This document shows, in pieces, positions 9,201 to 16,637 of a stretch of 64,000 bases of DNA. The DNA is taken from the NCBI RefSeq assembly GCF_900094575.1, contig NZ_FMAE01000001.1, positions 310,001 through 374,000 on the forward strand, in the 5' to 3' direction. Within the stretch, counting starts at the first letter, position 1, and each line of letters opens with the position of its first letter. The stretch is from Bradyrhizobium yuanmingense (GTDB taxonomy: Bacteria; Pseudomonadota; Alphaproteobacteria; Rhizobiales; Xanthobacteraceae). A program made the translations under genes and the position numbers. Below the pieces are notes generated by a model. It searched no databases. It saw only the letters and a list, made by a program, of their open reading frames with translations, and was not told where the DNA came from.

Positions 9201-9308
9201 CGTCATTCCGGAGCGCGCCGACAGGCGCGAGCCCGGAATCCATTGAGCGACAGAACGTGCGGATGAATGGATTCCAGGTTCGTCGCTTCGCGACGCCCCG
9301 GAATGACG
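9201..9308. repeat. Intergenic inverted repeat, family D (gtcattccgg)
   Basis: Outer arms cgtcattccgg and ccggaatgacg with inner arms cccggaatccatt and aatggattcc. It begins 19 bp after the crotonase stop and is followed closely by a family C element. Confidence 0.85.
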
Positions 9309-9340
9309 GCGGAGAGAGGAGCGCCCCCTCTCTCAACACT

Positions 9341-9424
9341 GTCATTGCGAGCGTAGCGAAGCAATCCAGGCTGCCCAGCAGAGACAGTCTGGATTGCTTC
9401 GTCGCAAGGGCTCCTCGCAATGAC
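9341..9424. repeat. Intergenic inverted repeat, family C (gtcattgcgagc)
   Basis: The left arm gtcattgcgagc...gcaatcca and the right arm tggattgc...gcaatgac pair with a few mismatches. With the family D element before it, it fills the convergent gap between the crotonase (+) and DUF6285 (-) genes. Confidence 0.88.
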
Positions 9425-9434
9425 GGGGAGAGAG

Positions 9435-9812
9435 CTATCCGCCCCGCCCCAGCTCGCGCTTGTAGGACGCGTAGTTCGGCTGATCCACCGCGAGCTTGTC
9501 CATCGTGGTCGCCCAGAGATGCTCGGCGAGACCGGGGGTCGCGAGATCGACTTCTCCCCTGGCGATGCGCTCGGCGAGCACGCGGTTGAGTTCGGCGATT
9601 GAGCCATCCAGGCCGAGCAGCGCGCGCAGGCGCTCCACCTCCTTCGCATCGCTTCCCTCCTCCCGCGTCAGCTGCCGCGTGACGAGGTCGAGGATGTTGA
9701 TGGCGACGCGCAGCTTGAAGGCTTGGTGGCCGGAGATCAGCGGCGTGATGTCGCTGCGGAGGAAATCGGCGACTGCCTTGGTCAGCTCGATCGGGGTCGG
9801 CTCGTCCTGCAT
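9435..9812 (-). CDS. DUF6285 protein, likely partner of the adjacent APH-type kinase
   Basis: A 125-residue soluble, helix-rich, acidic protein without signal or membrane segment. It looks like DUF6285, a small family usually found next to APH-fold phosphotransferases and acyl-CoA dehydrogenases. The gene starts 3 bp after the kinase stop on the same strand, so the two are probably translated together. In the known levulinate pathway a small protein of about this size (LvaB) works with the kinase LvaA to phosphorylate 4-hydroxyacyl-CoA. By context I infer the same role here. No catalytic residues can be named. Confidence 0.78.
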   Translation of the reverse strand: MQDEPTPIELTKAVADFLRSDITPLISGHQAFKLRVAINILDLVTRQLTREEGSDAKEVERLRALLGLDGSIAELNRVLAERIARGEVDLATPGLAEHLWATTMDKLAVDQPNYASYKRELGRGG

Positions 9813-9815
9813 GTG

Positions 9816-10802
9816 TCAGCTCCCGCGCGGCGCCAGAAGCCGCAACAGATCGATCTCGGTCTCGCTGGCGCGGCGGCCGATCATGGCGCGCTCCATGGAA
9901 TGGTCGGGCCCCTCGCGAAAGCGCTGCATCATGCCGCCGCACATGATGCCCCAGCGCAGCGTGCCCATCACTTCCCAGAACTTGACGCGCTCAGGGTCGA
10001 CCTTGCGGCCCGAAGCCTCGTAACCGGCGAACAATTCCTCGCGCGAGCCAAAGCCGCCGACGGGCTTGTCGATCTCGCCGAAGCGCCAGGAGTTCACGCA
10101 GACCCAGCCGAGGTCCTCCATGGGATCGCCGAGATGGGCGAGTTCCCAGTCGAGCACGGCGCGAACGCCATCCGCGCCGATGATGAGATTGCCGTTGCGG
10201 AAATCGCCGTGCACCAGCGTGGTCTCGACTGAGGGACCCGGATCGTGATCGCGGAGCCAACGCAGCGCCAGCTCGAACACGGGCTTGGGCCAGTTCAGGC
10301 TGCGATAGTCGCGCTCGAACTCGGCGATCTCCTGGGTCGCGCCCCTGCTGCGCAACGCAGGCAATTTGTCCTGCGGCAGCCGATGCAGACCTGCGAGAAT
10401 GCCGCCAATCTGCCGCGCCAGACGCGGCCGCGCCGCCGCATACTCTTGATCGCGAAGAATCTTGCGCGCGATGGTCTCGCCCTCGACGCGCTGCATGATG
10501 AAGCCGGTGCCGAGATCGTCCTCCGGCACCAGCACATGCAGGACGCGGGGCGACGGCACGCCGGCCTCATAGGCGAGCTGCATCAACTGCGCTTCCGCGG
10601 CAAGACCGGCCGCGCGGGTCGGCGCGGCGCCATAGCCCTTTGGTGAGCGCCGCAGGATCGCGCCGATCGGCCCGTCGGGATGGGAGATGTCGAAGCGCCA
10701 GGTTTCCTGGCTGGCGCCGCCGGAGAGCTTTGCCGCACAGGTCGCGCCGGTCGCCCCTTTGCACCAGCGCTGGACGCTGCGTGAAAGCGCCGCCTCGATC
10801 AT
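9816..10802 (-). CDS. APH-fold phosphotransferase, probable hydroxyacyl-CoA kinase
   Basis: A 328-residue kinase-like protein of the aminoglycoside phosphotransferase fold. The catalytic loop HGDFRNGN is at 198-205 and the metal-binding Asp is in VLDWELAHLGDP (about 218). This subgroup is not an antibiotic kinase. It resembles the kinase part of ACAD10/ACAD11 and LvaA, which phosphorylate the hydroxyl of 4-hydroxyacyl-CoA. The ATG at 10802 overlaps the TGA of the upstream crotonase gene by 4 bp (ATGA), which favours this start over a longer frame and shows translational coupling. The substrate is an inference from neighbours. Confidence 0.82.
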   Translation of the reverse strand: MIEAALSRSVQRWCKGATGATCAAKLSGGASQETWRFDISHPDGPIGAILRRSPKGYGAAPTRAAGLAAEAQLMQLAYEAGVPSPRVLHVLVPEDDLGTGFIMQRVEGETIARKILRDQEYAAARPRLARQIGGILAGLHRLPQDKLPALRSRGATQEIAEFERDYRSLNWPKPVFELALRWLRDHDPGPSVETTLVHGDFRNGNLIIGADGVRAVLDWELAHLGDPMEDLGWVCVNSWRFGEIDKPVGGFGSREELFAGYEASGRKVDPERVKFWEVMGTLRWGIMCGGMMQRFREGPDHSMERAMIGRRASETEIDLLRLLAPRGS

Positions 10803-11587
10803 TTGCCCTTGAACTGCGCGGGCCGCTTCTCGAGGAAGGCGCCGACGCCCTCGCGGAAATCCTCGGTGTCGCCGGCGCGGAGCTGGCACTGGAATTCCAG
10901 ATTGAGCTGATCCTCGAAAGAATTTTCCGGGCTGTCCCAATAGAGCTTGCGGATCAGCGACAGCGCCACGGTCGGCCCGCTGGCGAGATCGCGCGCCAGC
11001 TTCATCGCTTCCTCCATCAAGACGCCGTCATCATAGACGCGGTTGACAAGGCCCCATTCTAGCGCCTTCTCGGCCGGCAGGCGCTCGCCCATCAACGACA
11101 ATTCGATCGAGCGCGCGCGGCCGACGAGGCGCGGCAACAGCCAGGTCGAGCCGCAATCCGGCACGAGCCCGATGCGACGGAAGGCTTGGAGGAAGTAAGA
11201 GGACCGCGCGCACAAGATCATGTCGCCGAGCAGCGCGAAGCTCATGCCTGCGCCGGCGGCCGGGCCATTGACCGCGGTGACGATCGGGCAATGCAGATTG
11301 CGGATGCGGCGCAGGAAGGGGTGGAAGCCGGTCTCCAGCGTCAGGCCGGCCTTGGTCTTCTTCGACTGGTTGTTGCGGCCCTGCAGATTGGCACCCGTGC
11401 AGAACGCCCGCCCCGCTCCGGTCAGCACCACGCAGCGTACCTCGTCCTTTTTCTCCTCGATCGCATCGAGCGCCTCGGAGAGGCCGCCCAGCATGTCCAC
11501 GGAGACCGCGTTCATCACCTCTTGATGGTCGAGCTTGAGGATCGCTACCGCGCCATCGAAGTCGAGCGTGACGTGTTTGAACTGCAT
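10799..11587 (-). CDS. Enoyl-CoA hydratase/isomerase family protein (PaaG-like)
   Basis: A 262-residue crotonase-fold protein. AFCTGANLQG and NGPAAGAGMSFALLGD are the CoA and oxyanion motifs. The first hydratase Glu is not present (GMSFAL) and the second position carries Asp in GLVPDCGSTW, which is the pattern of PaaG and related delta3-delta2 isomerases. The ATG at 11587 follows gaggacatc; a longer open frame upstream is antisense to the SDR gene and is not used. It heads the operon crotonase-kinase-DUF6285. Confidence 0.87.
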   Translation of the reverse strand: MQFKHVTLDFDGAVAILKLDHQEVMNAVSVDMLGGLSEALDAIEEKKDEVRCVVLTGAGRAFCTGANLQGRNNQSKKTKAGLTLETGFHPFLRRIRNLHCPIVTAVNGPAAGAGMSFALLGDMILCARSSYFLQAFRRIGLVPDCGSTWLLPRLVGRARSIELSLMGERLPAEKALEWGLVNRVYDDGVLMEEAMKLARDLASGPTVALSLIRKLYWDSPENSFEDQLNLEFQCQLRAGDTEDFREGVGAFLEKRPAQFKGK

Positions 11588-11755
11588 GATGTCCTCGTCA
11601 GTTGCGGCCCGCGCCAGTTTCGCATGCCGGAATTCGTTTTGCCGGGGCGCATATTTGATTTTTGGCGCGGTCTTGTCCATGGTGATCGGAGCATAGCAAG
11701 CAATCTTGTGCGCAGCGGCTGAGAGGCCGCAGACCCAAGAAACAGGAAACGCGCC

Positions 11756-12535
11756 ATGAACCTCTTCGACCTCTCCGGCCGCGTCGCCGTGATCACCGGT
11801 GGCAATGGCGGCATCGGGCTCGGCATCGCACAGGCGCTCGCGGGCCAGGGCTGCAACGTCTCGATCTGGGGCCGCAACGCTGACAAGAACAAGGCCGCCG
11901 CTGCGAGCATGGCCGGCGCTCCCGGCAAGGTCGAGAGCCGCGTCTGCGACGTCACCGATCCGGCCTCGGTCAATGCCGCGATGAAGGCGACGCTCGATTC
12001 CTTCGGCCGGGTCGACGGCTGCTTCGCCAATGCCGGCATCGGCGGCGGCGGCCGGCGCGCCTTCATCGAGCGCACCGAGGAGGAATGGCGCACGATGTTC
12101 GCGACCAATTTGGACGGCGTGTTCCACGCCTTTCAGGCCGCCGCGAAGCACATGACCGAGCGCGCCAATGCCGGCGATCCCTTCGGCCGGCTGGTTGCGA
12201 CCTCGAGCCTCGCCTCGATCTTCGGCACCGCGCGCAACGAGCATTATGCCGCGACCAAGGCCGCCATCAACGCGCTGGTGCGCGCGCTCGGCGTCGAGCT
12301 GGCACGTCACGGCGTCACCGCCAATGCGATCCTGCCGGGCTGGATCAAGAGCGACATGACCGCAGGGCTCATGGCGAACGACAAGTTCGTAGCCAACGTG
12401 ATGCCGCGGATTCCGATGCGGCGCTTCGGCGAAGCCTCCGATTTCGGCGGCATCGCGGTGTATCTGATGAGCAAGGCGTCGTCGTATCACACCGCGGATA
12501 CGTTCGTGATCGACGGCGGCTATACCGCGTTTTGA
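11756..12535 (+). CDS. SDR family oxidoreductase
   Basis: A 259-residue classical SDR. TGGNGGIG is at 14-21, NAG near 92, catalytic Ser150/151, and the YxxxK pair is Tyr164 and Lys168. C-terminal DGGYTAF is typical. It would oxidise a hydroxyl or reduce a keto group with NAD(P). Divergent from the crotonase-kinase operon, it is a candidate for the LvaD step (reduction of a 4-keto-acyl-CoA) or for a 3-hydroxyacyl-CoA dehydrogenase. A family A repeat starts 5 bp after the stop. Confidence 0.88.
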   Translation: MNLFDLSGRVAVITGGNGGIGLGIAQALAGQGCNVSIWGRNADKNKAAAASMAGAPGKVESRVCDVTDPASVNAAMKATLDSFGRVDGCFANAGIGGGGRRAFIERTEEEWRTMFATNLDGVFHAFQAAAKHMTERANAGDPFGRLVATSSLASIFGTARNEHYAATKAAINALVRALGVELARHGVTANAILPGWIKSDMTAGLMANDKFVANVMPRIPMRRFGEASDFGGIAVYLMSKASSYHTADTFVIDGGYTAF

Positions 12536-12540
12536 TTCTC

Positions 12541-12620
12541 GTAGCCCGGATGGAGCGCAGCGAATCCGGGACGGCCAAAAGCAAGCAGACCCGGATTTCG
12601 CTCTGCTCCATCCGGGCTAC
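12541..12620. repeat. Intergenic inverted repeat, family A
   Basis: Arms gtagcccggatggagc... and ...gctccatccgggctac pair with one or two differences. It lies between the SDR stop (12535) and the VOC start (12641), 20 bp before the latter, so the VOC gene must be read through it or start beyond it. Confidence 0.88.
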
Positions 12621-12640
12621 AACACTGAGGGAACGGGCAA

Positions 12641-13021
12641 ATGTTTTCACACGTCATGATCGGTACCAACGACCTGGACAAGGCCAAGGCGTTCTACGAC
12701 CAACTGCTCGGCACGCTCGAGGTGCGGCCGGCCAGGGTCGACGGCCACCGCATCTTCTACATCACCAAGACCGGAGTGTTCTCGGTATCGAAGCCGATCA
12801 ACGGCGAGCCGGCGACCTGCGCCAACGGCGGCACGATCGGCTTTGCCGCCAATTCGCCGGAACAGGTCGATGCGTGGCACGCGGCGGGCGTTGCAGCCGG
12901 CGCAAAATCGATCGAGGATCCGCCCGGCATTCGCCAGGGCCCGGGCGGCAAGCTCTATCTGGCCTACCTGCGCGATCTCGATGGCAACAAGATCTGCGCG
13001 ATGCATCGGATGGCGAACTAG
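12641..13021 (+). CDS. VOC family protein (glyoxalase/dioxygenase fold)
   Basis: A 126-residue protein of the vicinal oxygen chelate fold. It opens with FSHVMIGTNDLDKAKAFYD, typical of the first beta-alpha unit, and ends with YLRDLDGNKICAMHR, typical of the last. The metal-ligand positions appear to include His3 or His4 and a late acidic residue, but this cannot be fixed without alignment. Members include glyoxalase I, epimerases and fosfomycin-type enzymes; the reaction is not known here. It lies on the same strand after the SDR, separated by a repeat. Confidence 0.82.
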   Translation: MFSHVMIGTNDLDKAKAFYDQLLGTLEVRPARVDGHRIFYITKTGVFSVSKPINGEPATCANGGTIGFAANSPEQVDAWHAAGVAAGAKSIEDPPGIRQGPGGKLYLAYLRDLDGNKICAMHRMAN

Positions 13022-13035
13022 CCACATCCACTGCT

Positions 13036-13160
13036 GTCATTCCCCGCGAAGGCGGGGAATCCAGTACGCTGCAGCTACTCTGTTCAATCACTGCCGTCTC
13101 GGAGTACTGGATCGCCCGCCCCAGTGCGCAAGTGCGCACAAGGCGGGCGATGATGGCGGA
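13036..13160. repeat. Complex of small inverted repeats, family D-like
   Basis: The gap 13022-13332 contains a hairpin attccccgc...gcggggaat (13039-13060), arms ccagtac/gtactgg, and a pair cgcccgcc...ggcgggcg near 13112-13150. Beyond it (13160-13320) no gene or clear motif was seen apart from the ribosome site gggaggacca before the next ATG. Confidence 0.7.
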
Positions 13161-13332
13161 GAGCGTGGCGCGAGCGTGCCCAGCGCGTCGCTCCCATTCA
13201 AACAACATTTCAAACGGCCTTGCGATATTCCATCGCATGGCATGGCCTCACGCGTGAAAATGCGCCCTCGCACTTTGCCGACGCTGCGACTATTCTTGCG
13301 CACAACACATTCTAGCGATCCCGGGAGGACCA

Positions 13333-14610
13333 ATGACAAAACACACCTACATTCCCCGCACCACCAACTACACGCTCAATCCCGGCGACGAGCTCAACGA
13401 CTTGCGGATGTCGGACCAGGTCCGGCCGCTTTACGATCACGTCAAGAAGTTCATCCGCGATACCGTCGAGCCGATGTCGATCGAGTTCGCCAAGGCCGGC
13501 GAAGGCAAGGAAGATCGCTGGAGTTTTACGCCGAAGCAGCTCGAGGTGCTGGAGAAGGCCAAGAACAAGGCCAAGCAGGAAGGCCTCTGGAACTTCTTCC
13601 TGCCCGATGACGAGACCGGCCAGGGCCTGAAAAATCTCGACTACGCCTATATCGCGGCAGAGCTCGGCAAGAGTCCGCTGGCCTCGGAGACCATGAACTG
13701 CTCGGCGCCCGACACCGGCAACATGGAAGTGCTGGAACGGGTCGGCACCAAGGAGCAGAAGGAGAAATGGCTGAAGCCGCTGCTCAACGGCGAGATCCGT
13801 TCGGCCTATGTCATGACCGAGCCGAACGTCGCCTCCTCCGACGCCAAGAACATCTCGACGACCGCAAAACTCGTGGGCGACGAATGGGTGATCAACGGCG
13901 AGAAGTACTACATCTCGGGTCTCGGCGATCCCCGTTGCAAGATCCTCATCGTGATGGTGAAGACCAATCCGGACGCGGCGCCGAGCAAGCAGCAGTCGCA
14001 GATCCTGGTGCCGCGCGACACGCCCGGCGTCGAGGTGCTCGGTCCCATGTACGTGTTCGGCCAGGACCACGCCCCGCGCGGCCACATGCACATGCGCTTC
14101 AACAATGTGCGCGTGCCGAAGGAGAACATCCTGCTCGGCGAAGGCCGTGGCTTCGAGATCTCGCAGCTCCGCCTCGGCCCCGGCCGCATCCATCACTGCA
14201 TGCGCACCATCGGCAAGGCCGAGAAGGCGCTCGACCTGATGGTGCAGCGTGGCCTCACGCGTGAGGCCTTTGGCAAGAAGATCGCCCATCTCGGCGGCAA
14301 CATGCAGATCATCGCGCAGGCGCGCTGCGAGATCGAGGCGATGCGGCTGATGGTGCTGAAAGCGGCGAAGGCAATGGACGTGCTCGGCAACAAGGAGGCT
14401 CGCGTCTGGGTCTCCATGGTCAAGGCCATGGTGCCCGAGCGCGCCTGCAAGATCATCGATCAGGCCATCCAGATGCACGGCGCCACCGGCATCTCGCACT
14501 GGACCCCGCTCGCCGAGATGTATCAGGACGTGCGGCACCTGCGCTTCGCCGACGGTCCGGACGAGGTGCACTGGATGGTGGTGGGCCGCCACGAGCTGAG
14601 CATGGCGTGA
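13333..14610 (+). CDS. Acyl-CoA dehydrogenase, ACAD10/11-like (possible LvaC counterpart)
   Basis: A 425-residue acyl-CoA dehydrogenase. FAD-loop motifs are SAYVMTEPNVASSDA (about 156-170) and WVINGEKYYISG. The C-terminal active-site region reads LRFADGPDEVHW, the form found in the ACAD10/11 and LvaC branch rather than the usual EGT/EGS form. In that branch the enzyme handles 4-phospho-acyl-CoA made by an APH-type kinase, and such a kinase is encoded at 9816-10802. Function in the same pathway is therefore inferred. The start is supported by gggaggacca before the ATG. Confidence 0.88.
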   Translation: MTKHTYIPRTTNYTLNPGDELNDLRMSDQVRPLYDHVKKFIRDTVEPMSIEFAKAGEGKEDRWSFTPKQLEVLEKAKNKAKQEGLWNFFLPDDETGQGLKNLDYAYIAAELGKSPLASETMNCSAPDTGNMEVLERVGTKEQKEKWLKPLLNGEIRSAYVMTEPNVASSDAKNISTTAKLVGDEWVINGEKYYISGLGDPRCKILIVMVKTNPDAAPSKQQSQILVPRDTPGVEVLGPMYVFGQDHAPRGHMHMRFNNVRVPKENILLGEGRGFEISQLRLGPGRIHHCMRTIGKAEKALDLMVQRGLTREAFGKKIAHLGGNMQIIAQARCEIEAMRLMVLKAAKAMDVLGNKEARVWVSMVKAMVPERACKIIDQAIQMHGATGISHWTPLAEMYQDVRHLRFADGPDEVHWMVVGRHELSMA

Positions 14611-14633
14611 GCCGCTCTCTTGGCGCGCGTCGG

Positions 14634-14657
14634 CCTCTCCCCGCCCACGGGGAGAGG
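14634..14657. terminator. Short GC hairpin (cctctcccc/ggggagagg)
   Basis: Perfect 9-bp arms with a 6-bp loop between the dehydrogenase stop (14610) and the flavin reductase start (14680). It looks like a reduced form of the family E repeat. No T-run follows, so any terminator or pausing function is uncertain. Confidence 0.45.
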
Positions 14658-14679
14658 CGCAGAAAGAAACGGAGCCACC

Positions 14680-15294
14680 ATGGACTACGCCGCCAGCGAG
14701 CTGACGCCACGCGAGCGCTACAAGGTGCTGACGTCCTTCATTCTGCCGCGGCCGATCGCGTGGGTGACCACGCTCGGGCCGACCGGCGTGGTCAACGCCG
14801 CCCCGTTCAGCTTCTTCAACGCCTTCTGCGAGGATCCGCCGCTCTGCATGTTCGCGGCCAACCGCAAGCCGAACGGCGAGGACAAGGACACGTTTCTCAA
14901 CATCCAGCGCACCGGTGAATTCGTGGTCAATCTCACGGACGAGCCGCTGGCGCGGGCGATGCACGAGTCCAGCGGCGATTTTCCGCCTGAGATCAGCGAA
15001 CCCGACTATCTCGGGCTAAAGCTCGCGCCCTCGGCGAAGATCGCCGTGCCCCGGCTGGCCGACACGCCCTGGGCCATGGAGTGCAAGCTCTGGAAGCTGA
15101 TCGACGTCAACGACGATCGTCGCCTGATCATGGGCGAAGGCCTCCACTTCCACATCCGCGACGAGCTCTGGGACGACAAGGCGATGCGGGTGCACATGGA
15201 CCGCTATCACCCAATCGGCCGCATGTTCGCCGACCGTTACTGCCGCACCGATGACCGCGTGGTGTTTCCGGCGGCGGAGGGCATGAAGAAATAG
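14680..15294 (+). CDS. Flavin reductase-like FMN-binding protein
   Basis: A 204-residue protein of the FMN-binding split-barrel (DIM6/NTAB) family. ILPRPIAWVTTLGPTGVVN at about 22-40 and NAAPFSFFNAFCEDPP are the family motifs, and the sequence then reads NGEDKDTFLN and TGEFVVNL. Members reduce flavin for a partner oxygenase or act directly as FMN enzymes. The ATG at 14680 follows a ggag sequence; an upstream ATG at 14620 lies in the hairpin region. It lies 69 bp after the dehydrogenase gene on the same strand. Confidence 0.87.
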   Translation: MDYAASELTPRERYKVLTSFILPRPIAWVTTLGPTGVVNAAPFSFFNAFCEDPPLCMFAANRKPNGEDKDTFLNIQRTGEFVVNLTDEPLARAMHESSGDFPPEISEPDYLGLKLAPSAKIAVPRLADTPWAMECKLWKLIDVNDDRRLIMGEGLHFHIRDELWDDKAMRVHMDRYHPIGRMFADRYCRTDDRVVFPAAEGMKK

Positions 15295-15310
15295 GCCGCA
15301 GCAACGGTGC

Positions 15311-15467
15311 GCTCCCTCGCCCCATGGGGCCGCGACGAGCTTGGCTCGCGCTGAGAGGGTTGGAGTGAGGGGCTTTCTCCACGCGCGAGACTGTCGAGGG
15401 ACCTGTACCCCCTCACCCGAATTCGATCTGCGATCGAATTCGACTTCTCCCCACTTGCGGGGAGAGG
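15311..15467. repeat. Intergenic inverted repeat, family E (ctcaccc/ctctcccc)
   Basis: The unit runs from ctccctcgcccc...gagtgagggg to cccctcaccc...cttgcggggagagg and includes an inner palindrome gaattcgatctgcgatcgaattc. It lies between the convergent flavin reductase (+) and YghU-type GST (-). Relatives are at 40076-40238 and 51086-51225. Confidence 0.82.
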
Positions 15468-15482
15468 TGATGAACCCGTTAG

Positions 15483-16355
15483 CTACGTCGCGGGCACGAG
15501 CTTGTCCTGGGTCTTGGTCTCGAAGTCGCTCGCGTCGTGGCGCTCGTGGAGCTGGCTGGCGGGATCGCCGGAGACCCGGTTGACCATGCGGCCGCGCTTC
15601 ACGGCGGGGCGCTGCGCAATCTGGTCGGTCCAGCGCTGCACGTTCTTGTAGTCCTGCACCGACAGAAATTCGCCGGCGCCATAGACGAGCCCCTTGGCGA
15701 GCGCGCCATACCAGGGCCACACCGCCATGTCGGCGATGGTGTAGTCCTTGCCCGCGAGATATTCGTTGTCAGCGAGACGCCGGTCGAGCACGTCGAGCTG
15801 GCGCTTGGTCTCCATTGCGAAACGGTCGATGGCGTATTCGATCTTGGTCGGCGCATAGGCGTAGAAGTGGCCGAAGCCGCCGCCGAGATAGGGCGCACTG
15901 CCCATTTGCCAGAACAGCCAGGACATCGCCTCGGTGCGGGCCTTGACGTCCTTCGGCAGGAAGGCGCCGAACTTCTCGGCGAGGTAGAACAGGATCGAGC
16001 CTGACTCGAACACCCGGACAGGCTCGGGGCCGGAGCGATCCATCAGCGCCGGGATCTTGGAATTTGGATTGATGTCGACGAAGCCGCTGCCGAACTGATC
16101 GCCATTGCCAATCTTGATCAGCCAGGCGTCATATTCGGCGCCCTTGTGGCCGAGCGCCAGGAGCTCCTCCAGCATCACGGTGACCTTGACCCCGTTCGGC
16201 GTCGCCAGCGAGTAGAGCTGAAGCGGATGCTTGCCGACTGGCAGCTCCTTGTCGTGGGTGGGCCCGGCAATCGGGCGGTTGATGTTGGCGAATTGCCCGC
16301 CGTTCTCCTTGTTCCAGGTCCAGACTTTGGGCGGCACGTAAGGGGCATCGGTCAT
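15483..16355 (-). CDS. yghU: YghU-type glutathione S-transferase
   Basis: A 290-residue GST-fold protein of the YghU/YfcG nu-class, larger than normal GSTs because of an N-terminal extension (VPPKVWTWNKENGG). The thioredoxin-like domain shows NGVKVTVMLEE and NPNSKIPALMD with the cis-Pro; FESGSILFYLAEKFG follows. The helical domain has LAGKDYTIADMAVWPW. Members bind glutathione and reduce disulfides or peroxides. The start at 16355 fits the family's N-terminus. It stands alone between convergent and divergent neighbours. Confidence 0.92.
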   Translation of the reverse strand: MTDAPYVPPKVWTWNKENGGQFANINRPIAGPTHDKELPVGKHPLQLYSLATPNGVKVTVMLEELLALGHKGAEYDAWLIKIGNGDQFGSGFVDINPNSKIPALMDRSGPEPVRVFESGSILFYLAEKFGAFLPKDVKARTEAMSWLFWQMGSAPYLGGGFGHFYAYAPTKIEYAIDRFAMETKRQLDVLDRRLADNEYLAGKDYTIADMAVWPWYGALAKGLVYGAGEFLSVQDYKNVQRWTDQIAQRPAVKRGRMVNRVSGDPASQLHERHDASDFETKTQDKLVPAT

Positions 16356-16637
16356 GCGGGGCTCCGGGCAAAAAGATGCGTCTGCATTAATTAGCCCGCA
16401 AACGGCCGATGACAAGGGCGCCGCAATGCATTGCCGGATGGGACAACTCTGCGTTTTGTCATGGCAGCCCCTCCCCTCCGTCATTCCGGGGTGCCCGCAG
16501 GGCCTGCGGCGCGCGGATAGAGCGACGTCTATACACAAGATGCCTCGCCAGATCCGGCATGTCATCGATCCGCTAGCGTCACTTTGCTTTGCCCGCGAAA
16601 GCAACGAGAATGCGAAGCCTGCCGCCGGGAGAGAGCC

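Noticed and set aside
9816..10802. Aminoglycoside resistance kinase
   Set aside because: The fold is shared, but the operon with crotonase and DUF6285 genes and the HGDFRNGN form point to the acyl-CoA-linked branch and not to drug resistance.
10799..12490. A crotonase with a 300-residue N-terminal extension
   Set aside because: The extension is antisense to the SDR gene at 11756-12535, and a good ribosome site precedes the ATG at 11587.
13312..14964. A 550-codon minus-strand frame opposite the acyl-CoA dehydrogenase
   Set aside because: Shadow of the codon bias of the dehydrogenase; no motif, no ribosome site, biased composition.
16480..16509. A lone gtcattccggggtgcccgc half-element before the NMO gene
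   Set aside because: Only one arm of family D is present, so it is noted as a remnant and not listed as a full repeat.
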